Shown piece by piece: positions 20,601 to 34,000 of a stretch of DNA of 64,000 nucleotides. The notes beneath the pieces are model-generated. The model was not told where the DNA came from, made no database searches, and was given only the letters and a program-made list of their open reading frames with translations. Position 1 is the stretch's first letter. Each line of letters starts with the position of its first letter. The translations under genes and the position numbers were made by a program. The DNA is from Azorinus chamasolen. Taxonomy: Eukaryota > Mollusca > Bivalvia > Cardiida > Solecurtidae. Location of the stretch: positions 16,618,526-16,682,525 of the forward strand of contig OY755247.1 in NCBI GenBank assembly GCA_963576725.1, in the 5' to 3' direction.

Positions 20601-20603
20601 AAT

Positions 20604-20888
20604 CTAACCCATTCCCTCATATTGAAGCCCCTGTAAAAGTCACTTTTTTGAAACATTGTGATAAATAGAGCATTTGCTCCATAGAGCAAATTTATGCTCT
20701 ATTTATCACAATGGTTTCAGAACTACACAATTCTAAAAGTTTTCTTTTCTGTCGTAAATGCTCCTATTCGGTAGATTTATTCAGAGGTTGGGTCTAAAAA
20801 TAGCTTTTTAGTTAATGCTCTGTGAACTCATAATAATGGTTTCATGAAGAGATGTGTCAAAAGTCGTCAATACGAGGGAATGGGTTAA
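20604..20888 (-). mobile_element. B MITE with extra right segment
   Basis: CTAACCCATTCCCTCATATT ... GAGGGAATGGGTTAA. The hairpin apex is duplicated (TTGCTCCATAGAGCAAATTTATGC). Confidence 0.85.
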
Positions 20889-21121
20889 CCATGTATCTAA
20901 AAATCATTATGCAAGAATTTATCACTTCGTGAAATTCATCGACTGCAATTTTATAATTGTAGCTAAAACAGTACACTTTTGACAACCGTAACATCAGATC
21001 TATATCGTCCCATAAGCAAAATGAGCAGACGCTGATCAGACGACTCCTGCAGGAGCTGTCTGATCTGGGTCAACTCTGTTTGTAAAGGTCTCAAAAGCCG
21101 TCTGTGTGAGGGAAAGGGTAA
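20885..21121 (+). mobile_element. A MITE sharing TTAA with B
   Basis: Starts at the TTAA ending the previous B and runs to GTGAGGGAAAGGGTAAG; hairpin CAGACGACTCCTGCAGGAGC. Confidence 0.75.
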
Positions 21122-21182
21122 GTAGAGGTAGTACTTTTATGCTGAACGACATAGCTGAAAATCTGTCATACGTTCATGCTGC

Positions 21183-21414
21183 ATTACCCAATTCCTTTAT
21201 AGGCTGTTTTTTAGATCCAACCTCTTTGAAAAAAAATCTGCCGAAAAGGAGCATTTACTAGAGAAAAGGAAAACATTAGAATTGTGTAGTTTTGAAACCA
21301 TTTTGATAAATAGAGCATTTGCACCACAGGAGCAAATGCTCTATTTATCACAATGGTTTCAAAAGTGGTTTTCACAGAGGTGTCTAAAGACGTCAGTGTG
21401 AGGGAATGTACTAA
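21183..21414 (+). mobile_element. B MITE
   Basis: TTACCCAATTCCTTTATAGG...GTGAGGGAATGTACTAAG with an intact GATAAATAGAGCATTTGC hairpin. Confidence 0.85.
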
Positions 21415-21594
21415 GCAGCAACCTGCTTTTAAAGACACCTGTTTGTATTTATTAAGTTTGCGTTAGACAGGATATAATGCGGCTTTGCCAGTGCATGGAT
21501 TTGAACATGGCTTTATTTGATACAACGTCCTTAGTTCTAAACATTTGAATACTGTGATTCTTTTATTACAATTTATAATAAATCGTTTTGGGGC

Positions 21595-21790
21595 ATTAAT
21601 ATCCGTTTTCTACTGATTATAAGTCCTACATTTATAGGCATTTCCTACTGATTATAAGTCCCGCATTTTACTAACGATTACAAGTCCCACATTATAAGCA
21701 TTTTCTACTGATTATAAGTCCCGCATTAAACTACTGATTATAAGTCCCGCCTTCAAGGTATTTTCTACTGATTATAAATTCCTATTTTCC
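21595..21790 (+). repeat. ~35-bp minisatellite
   Basis: Five or six units of TTTCTACTGATTATAAGTCC CGCATT. Confidence 0.85.
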
Positions 21791-21799
21791 AAAGTATAG

Positions 21800-22500
21800 T
21801 TTGCAAAGTTCAGACAGCTCCTGTAGGAGCAGTCTGATCGGTGATCCGTATAGTTTTTGAGATCACTAGGTCAAATGTCAAGGTCACCATGACCTTAACT
21901 GGTGAAATGTTTTCCAATCAATAACTGCTCAAGGGTTTGGCTTAGGATCTTCAAACTTGCTGTGGTGGTTGGTCATGTGAACTAGATGATCCCTATTATA
22001 GTTCGAGGTCACTAGGTCAAAAGTCAAGGTCACCATGACCTTAACTGGTGAAATGGGCTCCAATCAATAACTGCTCAAGGGTTTGGCTTAGGGTCTCTAA
22101 ACTTGTTGTGGTGGTTGGTCATGACAACTAGATGATCCCTATTGTTTTTGAGGTCACTAGGTCAAAGGTCAAGGTCACCATGACCTTAACTGATGAAATG
22201 GTTTACGATTAATAACTGCTCAATGGTTTGCTTCGGGATCTTCAAACTTGCTGTCGTGGTTGGTCGTGGCCACTAGATAACCCCTATAATTGTTGAGGTC
22301 ACTAGGTCAAAGGTCAAGGTCACCATGCCCTGAACTTGTGAAATGTTTTCAGATCAATAAATGATCAGTGGTTTGGCTGAGGATCTTCAATGTTGCTGTG
22401 TTGATTAGTCATGACCACTAGATGACCTCTATAGTTGAGGTCACTAGATCAAAGGTCAGGGGGTCTGGGGGGTATACATGTTTTACAAACATCACTTGTT
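21800..22500 (+). mobile_element. pearl-like mosaic element 3
   Basis: Four to five ~135-base units (GGTCACTAGGTCAAAGGTCA AGGTCACCATGACCTTAACT), ending GGGGGGTATACATGTTTTACAAACATC, which forms a terminal hairpin. Confidence 0.7.
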
Positions 22501-22699
22501 TCTTATATTGAAATTTAATGTTTGAAAGTTTAAAACCCAGAGGAAGATTTTCGTTGTTATTTTCGTTCTCTGATCTATACTGAAGTGGTGATTCAGCCGA
22601 ACAGAATATGTGTGGCTAATGTTGCTAAACCCTTACAATGCTGATTTTCAAACAGGTCAAGCTTATAGAGAATATTTAGGGGTTGGGGGTAAATAAAAG

Positions 22700-22818
22700 T
22701 GTAATATGAAAAACAGTGCAGACCCTGATGTGAGGGTTCCTCTAGGAGCCCTCTCATCCGAGTCTATACTGTTTTGCAAAGGATATTAGTGACTCGTGTC
22801 CCGCACTGTAAGGGTTAA
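22700..22818 (+). repeat. X-type hairpin element
   Basis: AACAGTGCAGACCCTGATGTGA / TCCGAGTCTATACTGTTTTGC and the tail GTGACTCGTGTCCCGCA...AAGGGTTAA, shared with 58835-58950. Confidence 0.7.
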
Positions 22819-22895
22819 ATTAAAGACATTAAGATTCTGTTCCAGTTATAAAATCAAAATATTGATAATTTATTTACAAAATCTTGAAATTAAAC

Positions 22896-23181
22896 TATTG
22901 ACCCTTTTACCTCATGAATATTCTTATAAGAAATAATGACACCATGAATATCCATTAGCTGAATGTGTATAATGGCATATATTAAATAAGGAGTTTGGTA
23001 TTGGAAGAAAATGTGCGAGAATCGTAGAATCAGATCTAAATAAGTTCATAAGCAAACATAATAGACCCTGGTCAGACGGCCCCGGACATAGATTGACACA
23101 TTTCGAGGGCTTGGTTCAAAACTATTGTAACTCCTTCACAAAGTGAAGGAGTTACAATAGTTTTGAACCAAGCCCTCGTTT
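22896..23181 (+). mobile_element. A MITE fragment interrupted by a P palindrome
   Basis: The A left part runs to CAGACGGCCCCGGACAT and stops. The P palindrome (23099-23181) has arms CGAGGGCTTGGTTCAAAAC and CTATTGTAACTCCTTCAC. Confidence 0.75.
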
Positions 23182-24760
23182 TATTCCATTATTGGAAGTT
23201 AAATGTAAACAAGAGTGCCAAACTGACATAAAATACTGAGCCATTTGGCTGGTTATCGAACTTAGTCAATATGGTATAGCTACTACACACAATTGCATGA
23301 AGTTTGGTAAAATTGGATTAAAAACTGATTGACATAGTAGACCAGGACAAAATAATCAATTTGACTCATTCAAGGGCAGTAACACGAATGTGTCTTGGGC
23401 CATTTGGCTGGAAATCAATAATCAAACTTGGTTGATATTTTAAGGGCATACAATAAAAACTACCTATGGCATATAAAAAGGAACAACATTTGCCAAGTTA
23501 TATCACTGTTTTATTTAGACAAATCAAGTATATACTAGAATTATCCTAAATATTTGGCCTGACGAACTGAAACCAAGAATATACCAGAATTATCCTAAAT
23601 ATTTGGCCTAACAAACAGTTCAGATCAATAAAGATAAAACAATTCCTCAGGGAGCAGTTTAATCAGGGTCTACTTTCACACTTCATTAGTTTGAAATGCT
23701 GCAAAACTGATAATGAGTTGGTCAGCATTACAAAGGAGAAAGGATACAGGGTTTCGTAAAAGTTTAGTTTTCATATTCGCTTACTCATTGAATATTCATG
23801 CAAGATACACTGACATCATGCATACTAATTAGCTGAAGTTTTATAATGACATATGAATGTACAAAGTTTAAACTTTGGCAGAAACTGTACAATCACATCT
23901 ATATATTTCCATAAACAACCCAGAGCAGACCCTGATCAGACAGCTCCTAAGGAGTCTTTAAACAATACAACTCACATATACCATGTAAATCGAGGCTTCA
24001 TTAAAAATTGTTTTCATGAAACGATTTTACTATAATAAGATGACATGAGCTTTAGCTAATATGCATTATAGTAAATGAGTTTCATAAAAACAATCTGAAA
24101 TGAACAAATGTAAAATTCTTTTTTTATCACATAACCCTTGAAAAGTGTCGGGCTACCCTATAAAAAGAAACAGGCTATAGCAAACAATGCACATGAAGTG
24201 AATCAGTCATGCAGCACTTCAATTGTCGACTGATAAAATATGTCATGTATTGGTTAAATTAAATAATGCTATGCACTAAAGCATTTCCGTGGTTTACTGC
24301 ACACTCTGTTCTGGCACTCTGACACTGCAGGTTATGTGATAATATAAGTTTTGACACATATGAGATCTAAAGAAGCAACATAGTGCAAGGTGGTATCAAT
24401 GAGAAAAACGCATTACACTATCAGTATCATGTATGAGGTCCATTTCTTTCCACGACTCCATCCTAACTTTTCCTCATGCTCCAAGTCAATTTGTGGTTCA
24501 TATTCCACCTCACATACATCATCGGCATCTTCACATTCGCTCCTCTTAACCCGAGAACCTAATCAGGCCGAGACCTGTCATTAATGCTACCAGTTTCTTC
24601 CTATTGTTGAATCAAATGAGAAATAGTGCAAATGCCTTGACATGTCATACAATGATGAAAACCATGAAAAGAAGCAATGTGCTATCCTACCTTGTTCTAA
24701 AGCTCTATAGACGTACATCTTCCTATTTCTCAAAAATCTCCCAAATTTAACAGTTTTCAG
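23182..24760. other. mostly unassigned sequence
   Basis: Contains a 55-base direct repeat (ACCAGAATTATCCTAAATAT, about 23530-23615) and a truncated A MITE at about 23780-23957. The remainder downstream of the CCDC89 stop shows no gene. Confidence 0.45.
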
Positions 24761-24926
24761 TAAAACACTTTATAGAACCTGTGTTAAGCGACCATCAAAA
24801 AGAGGTACACTTATGCTTAATCCCTAATAAGCTCTTTTCATATTTCACTTGTGTATTATGCTAAGGACACTTAAATGCTCTACAAGGTTTACATTTTCTA
24901 CAAACTAATTCCAAAGGTCCAAAAGA

Positions 24927-25013
24927 TTATCCACATAAATGACGAAGTCGCTCATTGAGTTCTTTTTCCTTCTTCAATAAGGCTGAAGTATGCTTCTTGT
25001 AGGCATCAAATTC
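24927..25013 (-). CDS. CCDC89: CCDC89 exon 7, C-terminus and stop
   Basis: 87 bases with acceptor GTGTACTTTCAG. It encodes EFDAYKKHTSALLKKEKELN and then ERLRHLCG plus TAA at 24929-24927. The FDAYKKH and KEKELN.RLRHL blocks match the vertebrate C-terminus at the same distance from the stop. I saw no obvious AATAAA within 200 bases downstream on the - strand. Confidence 0.9.
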   Translation of the reverse strand, partial: EFDAYKKHTSALLKKEKELNERLRHLCG

Positions 25014-28000
25014 CTGAAAGTACACATGTACACAGGTCCATATAATATGCATACATCAAAACATTTTCAAGAGTAAATCCTTTATTTCTCCATCAAACCC
25101 TATGTTAGACTACTCTTCAGAATTGTCACATAGATTTTAGTGGAGAAATGATGATTTTAGTACAGTGCTCCCTCTCTACAACGACACCCTTTGGGATACG
25201 AAGAGTGTATGTGTTGTTCGGAGGGAGTTGTTATAGGGAGGGAAAATCAAACATAATTAGCTTGTTTGCAGATCCGCTGATCAGGTGTATTTCGAGAACT
25301 AAAACCGTTATGCCTCAATCAAACCCTAGGTTGTGACCACTCTTTAGAATCGTCACAAAGTGACGATTCTAAAGAGTGGTCACAACATAGGGTTTGATAG
25401 AGGCATAAAGAAAATACGATGGAAAAAAGTTTTTTCTGGAGCCTTGTTGTTTCGGAAACAGTGACATGCGTTGTTGTAAGGAGGGAATCGTTATTGAGAG
25501 GGCCGTTGTAGGGAGGGAGCACTGTATTAGAGTATGCACCTTTATCTGTTGTTCTGCATGTAAACACAAAATTTCCCACAGTAGCCTAAATCCTCTCAAC
25601 ACTGAATATTCAAAGTGGAATGACCCATCAGTGTTAAACCCTTTACTCCATGAATATTTATGCAAAAAATAATGATGCCATAAATATTAATTAACTAAAT
25701 TTTTATAATGGCACTATGAACAAATGAATTTTTGTCCTGACAGAATCGGTAGAATTATATCTGCATTATCTCATAAGCAAACAGAGCAGACCCTGATCAG
25801 ACGGCTCCTACAGGACCCCTCTGATCTGGGTATACTCTGTTTGCAAAGGCATAGAAAGGCGTATTTATAGAGTAAAGGGTTAATAGAGCCCATTCAGTAT
25901 GAAAGGCTTAAACTTGCTAAGAGGCCTCGGGATGACAAACAGTGCAGACTCTGATTTGAGGGCTCCTCTAGGAGCTCTCTGATCTGGATCTGCCTGTTTG
26001 AAAATGCCATTCAGTGCATGTGTGTCATGCATTTAAAGGTTTAACCCTGATTCAGCTAATCACAACTTGATTTGCATTACAAACAGATTGGATCCACATG
26101 AGACGCCGAATAACTCAGCATCTCATCAGAGTTAACCCATTCCCTCATAGGCTATTTTTAGATACAACCTCTTTGAATAAATCTACTGAAAAGGAGCATT
26201 GACAAGAGAAAAGGAAAATTTTAGAATTTTGTAGTTTGAAACCATTGTGATAAATAGAGCATTTGCTCCTATAGGAGCAAATGCTCTATTTATCCCAATG
26301 GTTTCACAAAGTGACTTCTACGGAGTCGTCAAAAGTCGTCAATATGAGGGAATGGGTTAAAGCTGTTTGACACTCAGTCAATAGTTATTCAAGAGCTTGA
26401 TTGATTCAGAAGTACGCAAAAAGTGCTTCAAATCAGAATTTGAGCAAACATAAATTTTACACTCCCGTAGGGGCTTACACTGGAATGTATCAACACAATT
26501 TTGAAATGATTTACAGCACTGGCATCACAATGTGAATTGAACTCTTCTAAACCCATTCCATCCAACTGATGCATTTTGATGCCTATGTAAATTTCATATT
26601 TTGAAACCATCATGATAAATAGAGCATTTGTTCCTATGTAGAAAATGCGCTATTTATCACATTAGTTTCAAATTATACAATTCTGAAACTTTCTTTTTTC
26701 TAGTGAATGCTCCTTTTCAGTAGATTTATTCAAAATAGTCCAGTAGGAAATGGGTTAGTACACAAATACAATAAGTATCGTTGAACATCAAAAATTTCTG
26801 TCAGCTACAAATCTCAAAAAAATATAATAATAATTTCGCTTCAAAATACAGAAAAAAAATACAGTCCGTGATTCAAACATTTTGGATACTGATGAGATGC
26901 CAATTAAGTTGGCATCTGATCTTGATCCAAACTATTTGTACAGGCAATTATGTTAACATTGACTGCATGCAAAGAGTTAAAACTGTACAGGAAGGCATCA
27001 TGTAGCTCTTGCTTAACCCTTCGCTTGCTATTCACGTCAATATACCTACCTTTAAATAGTGAAGACCCAGATGAGACAGCTCCTGCAGGAGCTGTCTCAT
27101 CAGGGTCTGCACTATTTACAAGTTGATTGTGCAACCAGTGCACTCCACAGCAGTGATTGCACAGCGCAATACTTGTACACAGTGAAGATATATGTAATTA
27201 TACAACAGGACATGGGTAAAGAAGGAGAAATGTATTTTAAAATTCAGCAAGCCAAGGGTTAACCCTTTCCCTACTAAACATTTTACATGAAATGATCACT
27301 TCATGAATATTCAGTAACTTAGTTTTGATAAAGTAACATTTGAAAGGAAACTGTTGACTCAAACAAAAACTATATCATCAGATCTATATACTTTCATAAG
27401 CAAACAGTGCAGACCCTCATCAGATGGACTCCTACAGGAACCATCTGATCTGGGATTACTCTGTTTGCAAGGGCATGAAAAGGCGTTTATATGAAGGAAA
27501 GGGTTTATACTGAGATATCTGTTGATCACATCATGAAAACACCATTATATATTATAGCACAAATAAGATCGAGAAAATGCTTATTGCATTTGTTCATGTG
27601 TACAAATGATTGAATTTATATGATATGCATGTAACAAACACAGTATCATTTTATAGGATTTAAGTCATGTATCAGAAACTTAGCTAAAATAAAGGGACAG
27701 TTTAACCCATTCCCTCACACTGATGCCTCTGTAAATGTTAGTGTTTGAAACCATTGTGATTAATAGAGCAATTGTCTGATAGGAGCAAATGCTCTAATTA
27801 TCACAATGATTTCGAAACTACACAATTCTATCATTTTCTTTTTTCTAGTGCATGCTCCTTTTCAGTCGATTTATTCAAAGAGGTTGGTTCTAAAATAGCC
27901 TATGAGGGAATGGGTTAAACAGTATTCGATTTAGTTGATACTTGGTGGGGACAGCTAGATGGTGTGGTGTTTTTAACACCTTTTGAAACATTAATTTTCT

Positions 28001-31000
28001 TTATCATTTGAAGCTAAATGTTCTTTCTTATTGCAACAGTTTCATAAAAGTTACAAAATTAAACATTCAGACAAAAGGAAACAAAAGTGCAATAACATTT
28101 TTGTGAAGTGCAGCCATGACTTGGTATCCAAAAAGATGACACAACATTATTTAACTGTTTAGCATTACCTGTATACATATATATGGTCAAATTAAGCAAC
28201 ATTCTGAGCAATGGGTGAAGATCGGCAGTGAGCACATGCATGCTTTTTACAACATCGAAAACTGATATTACCCAGTCAGGTACCGCAGGTTTATACATGT
28301 CTGTACTGCATCAATTAAAATGAAAATTTAGCAATGATATTAGCATATTATAAAATTCCATTCAACGATATCAATAAAATTTCATTTATTAACTCTTTCA
28401 ACACTATGGACCAATTTTGCAAACAGATTGGATTTCGATGAGAAGCCAAATTACTCAGACATTACAGTAAAACCCCTCTAGACTGGAATTTTAGTAAAGA
28501 AGAATTTAGATCTTTTCAGGCATGTGGCCACTTACTGCACGATGAAAGTCATGCAGAAAGCTCCTAGGGGAGCTTTCTGCATGACTTTCATCCTGCATTA
28601 GGTGGCCACCTGTCGTATAGACCGGAATTGATACTTATTTGGACATCATTTGATTAACATGGCAATCAGTACATTTGAAACAACTACCAATCAATTGGTA
28701 GTACTGAAATATCTTGACATGCTAATTTTCAGGATAACTGAAAAATATCTAAATGAAGCTGAATAATATCTAAATTTCAACCAATCAGAGGCCGACATTC
28801 AGTTACTATAGCAATTTTCAACAAAAAATGTGGAATGCACATTTGCACATAACCAGCAATCTTCATGTGAAGTTTCATTAGGATAAGACAATTATTTACA
28901 GAGAATTGTGTCTTACGACTGAAGATGAAGAAGAAGAAAAAGAAGAAGAAGAATACAACCAAGGTAAACTGAATTGTTATAATGGCTTTATGAAGGGGGC
29001 AATTGTTTGGCTATGCAGGAAGATTTGGAATCAAACTATATATATTGCTTAAGTAAACAAAGAAACCTTGATAAGCCAACTGAGCAGACACTATAGGAGC
29101 TGTCTGATCTGTGTCTACTCTGTTTGCAGAATCTTTTTTTTCACTAAAGGGTGTCTCTATAAGAATTAATGTCAATATGACCTTTGAAAACTTATTTGTG
29201 AAGCAAATAGTGCTGAACCTGATCAAAGTACTCTTTCAGGAGTCAGAGTTATGGTTCAATTAACCCTTTACTTCATGAATATTCATTAAAAAATTACGAC
29301 ATCATGAATATTAATTAGATCAATTTCAATATGAACACATGCAATTTTTGCCAAAGGAGAAACTGTAGAATCAGACCCTTAAACCTTTACTCCATAAATA
29401 CGCCTTTCTACACCTTTGTAAACAGAGCAGACCCAGATCAGACAGCTCCTATAGTGTCTGCGCAGTTGCTTATGAAATAAAATAGATCTGATTCCACTTT
29501 CTCCTTTAGCAAAAATTACATGTGTTAATATGCAATTTCAAAAAATAATATAATCAATATTCATGATGTCACCATTTAAACAAACTGAGCACACCTTGAT
29601 CTGAGTCTACTCTGTTTGCAAAGGCATAGATAGAAAGGTTTATTTATGAAGTAAATGGTTCAATAGATTAATCATTTCCCTGTTAGATATTTCATGTAAG
29701 GAATAATGACATCATGAACATGTATCAGCTGTATTTTGATGATGAATTCATTGAGTTGTTGGAGCAGTACGATCAGGGTCTGATCTGTTTGCTTATAAAA
29801 TCATAATAGCTTCACTCCACAGTTTCTACCCATACCCAAAATTCACCTTTTATGTGCCATTGTAAAATTTCAGCTAATAAATACATGTATTCATAATACC
29901 ATTATTTGTTACATGAATATTCAACAAGGAAAGGGTTAATCAATTTATACGTAGGAGAAACGCACAACCTATAAATCCGGGACAGCTAGCACCCCATCTA
30001 CAGACTACAAATGCCCCATCTGAAGTTGTTACTTTCGAGCTCAAATTGAACTGATTAGTCACAAGCATACGCATTAAACCCAGTAAACTGCATAGAAGGA
30101 AGGTTGCGGTCTTCATGTGCAACGATGAGTCATATGCAAACAATGTAGATCAAGATAGTTAGTTTGCTTCATGAATTATTTTTCAATGGTCAAATTGGCA
30201 AAATAATTCTTGTAGAATCACATCTTCAAATGAATACAGTAAAACCTCTCTAAATCAGAATTCTAGTAGAGAAGAATTTTGATTCTTTTAGGCAGATGGC
30301 TTCTTAATGCAGGTGAAAACCATGCAGAAAGCTCCTAGAGGAGCATTAAGCTGCCACCTGTCTCCAAGACTGATATTTATACTAAATTGATTATCTGGTT
30401 TAGAGGTGTTTTACTGTATACTAATATTAGCATGCATTACCTGCGACACTCCTGTAGCTTTAGTGGAAGCTTCCTCCAGCTCTGATCTCAGTTTCCGCAC
30501 TTGTAGGTTAGCATTTACGGCTGTACACTCTCGTCTAGAAATATACATGATTGTATTCTTAGCTTTTTACCGTATGAATACATGTATTCATATTAGAAAT
30601 AATGACATCATAAATAGTTAACAGCTGAATTTTTATGATGGTATTTGAACACAGGATGTTTTGACCATAGCAGAAACTGTAGAAATAGATCTATATAATT
30701 CCATATGGAAATACAGTGACTGATCAGACGGCTCCTACAGAAACCATCTGATCTGGGCCTACTCTTTTCTGCAAAGGTGTTAACACATTATCTCCTAGTG
30801 ACGCATTTTTGCGCATCTATAAAAGTAACTTTATGAAACCATCATGATAAATACAGCATTTGCTCCTATAGGAGCAAATGCTCTATTTATAATGATGGTT
30901 TCAAACTACAAAATTCTAAATGTTTCCTTTCTTCTAGTTAATGCTCCTTTTCGGTAGATACATTCAAAGAAGTTGGGTCTAAAAATAGCATAGGAGAGAA

Positions 31001-34000
31001 TGGGTTAAAAAGGCAAGTAAAGATTAAGAAATAATTATCTAATTTGAGTGATTTATCATGTGTTAGATCACTGTTTGCAGTTGAGATCATGTGGAGTACA
31101 TAATTCAGATCACAAGGTAAAGTGATCCAATTACCAAAAGTCCCTGTGATGAACAATGATCTAATACATAATTAATCACTGAATTGAAATCATTATTTCA
31201 ATTCAAGCATGTCAGTAATATGTCCCATATACAAAAGGTACTTATATTTAGGCATGACAACTTTATCTGTTATCCCTTTCCCTGATGAATATTCATGTAG
31301 GAAATAATGACGTCATGAATATTAATAAGATTATTTTATAAAACAGCATATGAACACAGGACATATTACCTCAGATAGAAGCTGTAGAATCAGATCTATA
31401 TTACACCATAAGCAAACACAGCAGACCCTGATCAGACGGCTCCACAGCAGACCCCTGATCAGGAGCCGTCTGATCTGGGTCTACTCTGTTTGCAGATGCG
31501 TCAAAAAGTGCTTACATAAGGGAAAGGGTTATACTAATCATACTACAGTATTTAAAACAAGAGGGCCAGAATGGCCCTGACATCGCTCACCAGACAATAA
31601 GATGAGAAGATTTTCAAAGTTTTCACTATATGTTTCTATTGAAAACTTAACACCCCAGGGGCGGTGCCAATTTTGACCCCAGGGACACAATTTATATAAC
31701 TTTTGTAGAGGACCTGAACATGATGCTAAAAGAATGTAGTGAAAGAATGGATAGAGCATTAGACCACTGGAACTTGTATTCTTTGGATGCTAGAGGCGGA
31801 TTCTCCCACCACTAATGACCTATGCAAACAGTTTGGATCCAGATCAGGCCCCACATAGTTTGTAAATGAGACTGAACTTCTGTGTGTAGTGGGATTCTCC
31901 CGCCACTAATGACCTATGCAAACAGTTTGGATCCAGATCAGGGCCAACATAATGTGGTGCCTGATCTGATATCCAAACTGATTGTCAATGAGACTGAACT
32001 TCTGAAAAACTTAGAAAGAAAGTGTGTAGTTAGGATAACTTGTGAATATGCTGCAGACAACAATTTAGCAGATGACAAAATTACCCAGCATGCAAAGAGT
32101 TAAGCTGAAATTCACAACAGATATGCTCTATATTGATATCTGGTAGCTTAATGCAGGGCATAGGTATGAAAAAAAGCTTTAAGAGTATTCTGCATTTTGA
32201 GAATTATCCACAGTTTTCTCAATCTTAAATGAGTGTGTGTTATTTGTCTAAACACAATTTCTACTCTACCGATCAGGCTAAGGGTGATTATATAAGAAAT
32301 CCAACTGACTGGTCTCAGCTAAGAGTGATATTAAGGAAAAACCTTTAGAATGTAATTTCTGGTGTAAAGAAGTATATACACACAGGGCAGGGCCAATTTT
32401 AACCCCAGAACTATGATACTTATAAAACTCATAAAGTTATGCTAAGTAAATCTATACACCAAATATCTAAGCTCTGGGACATGTAGTTTCTGACAAGAAT
32501 ATTTTTAAAGTTTTTCCTATGCATAACTGGTGATCCCATAGGCTGTTTACGCAGTCAGCTATTAAAAACTGGAAATCCCTGGTGTGGGACCAATTTTGAC
32601 CCTAGGGGCATAATTTATATATCTTTTGTAGAAGTCCTGAAGTTGAAGCTATGTGCCAAATATGAAAGCTGAGGACCTTCTAGTTTTAGAGGAGATGATG
32701 TTCAAAGTTTTCACTATATGTTTCTATTGAAAACTGAAAACCCCTGGGGCAGGGCCAATTTTGACCCCAGGGGTATAATTTATATAACTTTTGTAGAGGA
32801 CCTACATATGATGCTATGTGCCAAAGATGAAAGCTGAGACCCCTGTAGATTCAGAGGAGAAGAACTTTAAAGGTTCAAATTGTTGACGACGAACGACGCA
32901 CGACGCACAACACACGATGCACGACACACGCCGACGGACGACGGACATCAGGCGATCACAAAAGCTCACCCTGAGCACTTTGTGCTCTGGTGAGCTAAAA
33001 AGTACATAAAGACTTAACAATACATTATCTGACTGACTGCAAACAGGGTAGACCCAAATCAGAGGGTTACTAAAGGAGTTGTCTGATCACATGGTCTGCT
33101 CTGTTTGCTTAATATAAAATTATAATAGATCTGACTCGACAGTTTCCATGAATATGAAAAATTCATGTGTACATATGCAATTATAAAAATCCATCTAATA
33201 AATATTTATGAAACTCAATTTTAATAATGTAAACTTTTTAAGAGAATGTTTTGCTTCAGCAAAAGCTGTAGATACAGATATATATCATGCCATCTGATCT
33301 GGGTCTACTCTGTTTGCAAATGTGTGGAAATGCATTTATATGAAGGAAAATGTAAAAACATTGAGTGTAAATAACAGCCAATTCAAATGCAATTCAGCCA
33401 CACAGGAAACACAGCGAGTCAACTACCAATATGAAATGGTAATAAAAATACAAACAGGCAAAGCATAAGCAGGCAAAATCAGCTTATCAAGAAAAACAGC
33501 CCTCATGCATTTGCAAACAGTATAGAACTGGATCAGTGATTGCTTTCAAATGCAGCATCTATTTAGGGTCAACATTGTTTCCAAATCACCAAAAGACAAT
33601 ACAGTAAACCCCCTCTACTGGAATTCTAGTAGAGAAGAATTTAAATACTTTTAGACCGGTGGAAGCTTAATGCTGGGTGAAAAGTCATGCAGAAAGCTCC
33701 TAAAGGAGCTTTCTGCATGATGTCCACTCTGCATTAAGCTGCCACTTGTATACAAAACCGATATTTATACTAAATCTAATGTCCTATTTAGAGGGGTTTT
33801 ACTGTATTGCTTATGCCACTGTTGCAAATAGTGCAAACTCTGATCAAATACTGTCTTCCAAAACAGTGACTGATCTGGGTCTACACTGTTTTCAAGAGAC
33901 ATTCATGTATGATTGCCCTTCTTCTAGAGACAGTAACCACATTCTGACTCACTCAAATTTATCTTCCATATTTCTCACAGCCTTCTCCATCTCGTCAATT

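Noticed and set aside
17600..24900. Search for the missing integrin beta transmembrane and NPxY exon
   Set aside because: No + strand stretch combining an acceptor, a ~23-residue hydrophobic helix and a basic/acidic tail was found by eye. Absence is not proof.
25319..25404. Many short, regular palindromes could suggest a CRISPR array or rho-independent terminators
   Set aside because: The genome is eukaryotic with spliced genes. The palindromes are dispersed inside transposons with TTAA or TA edges, not arrayed with unique spacers.
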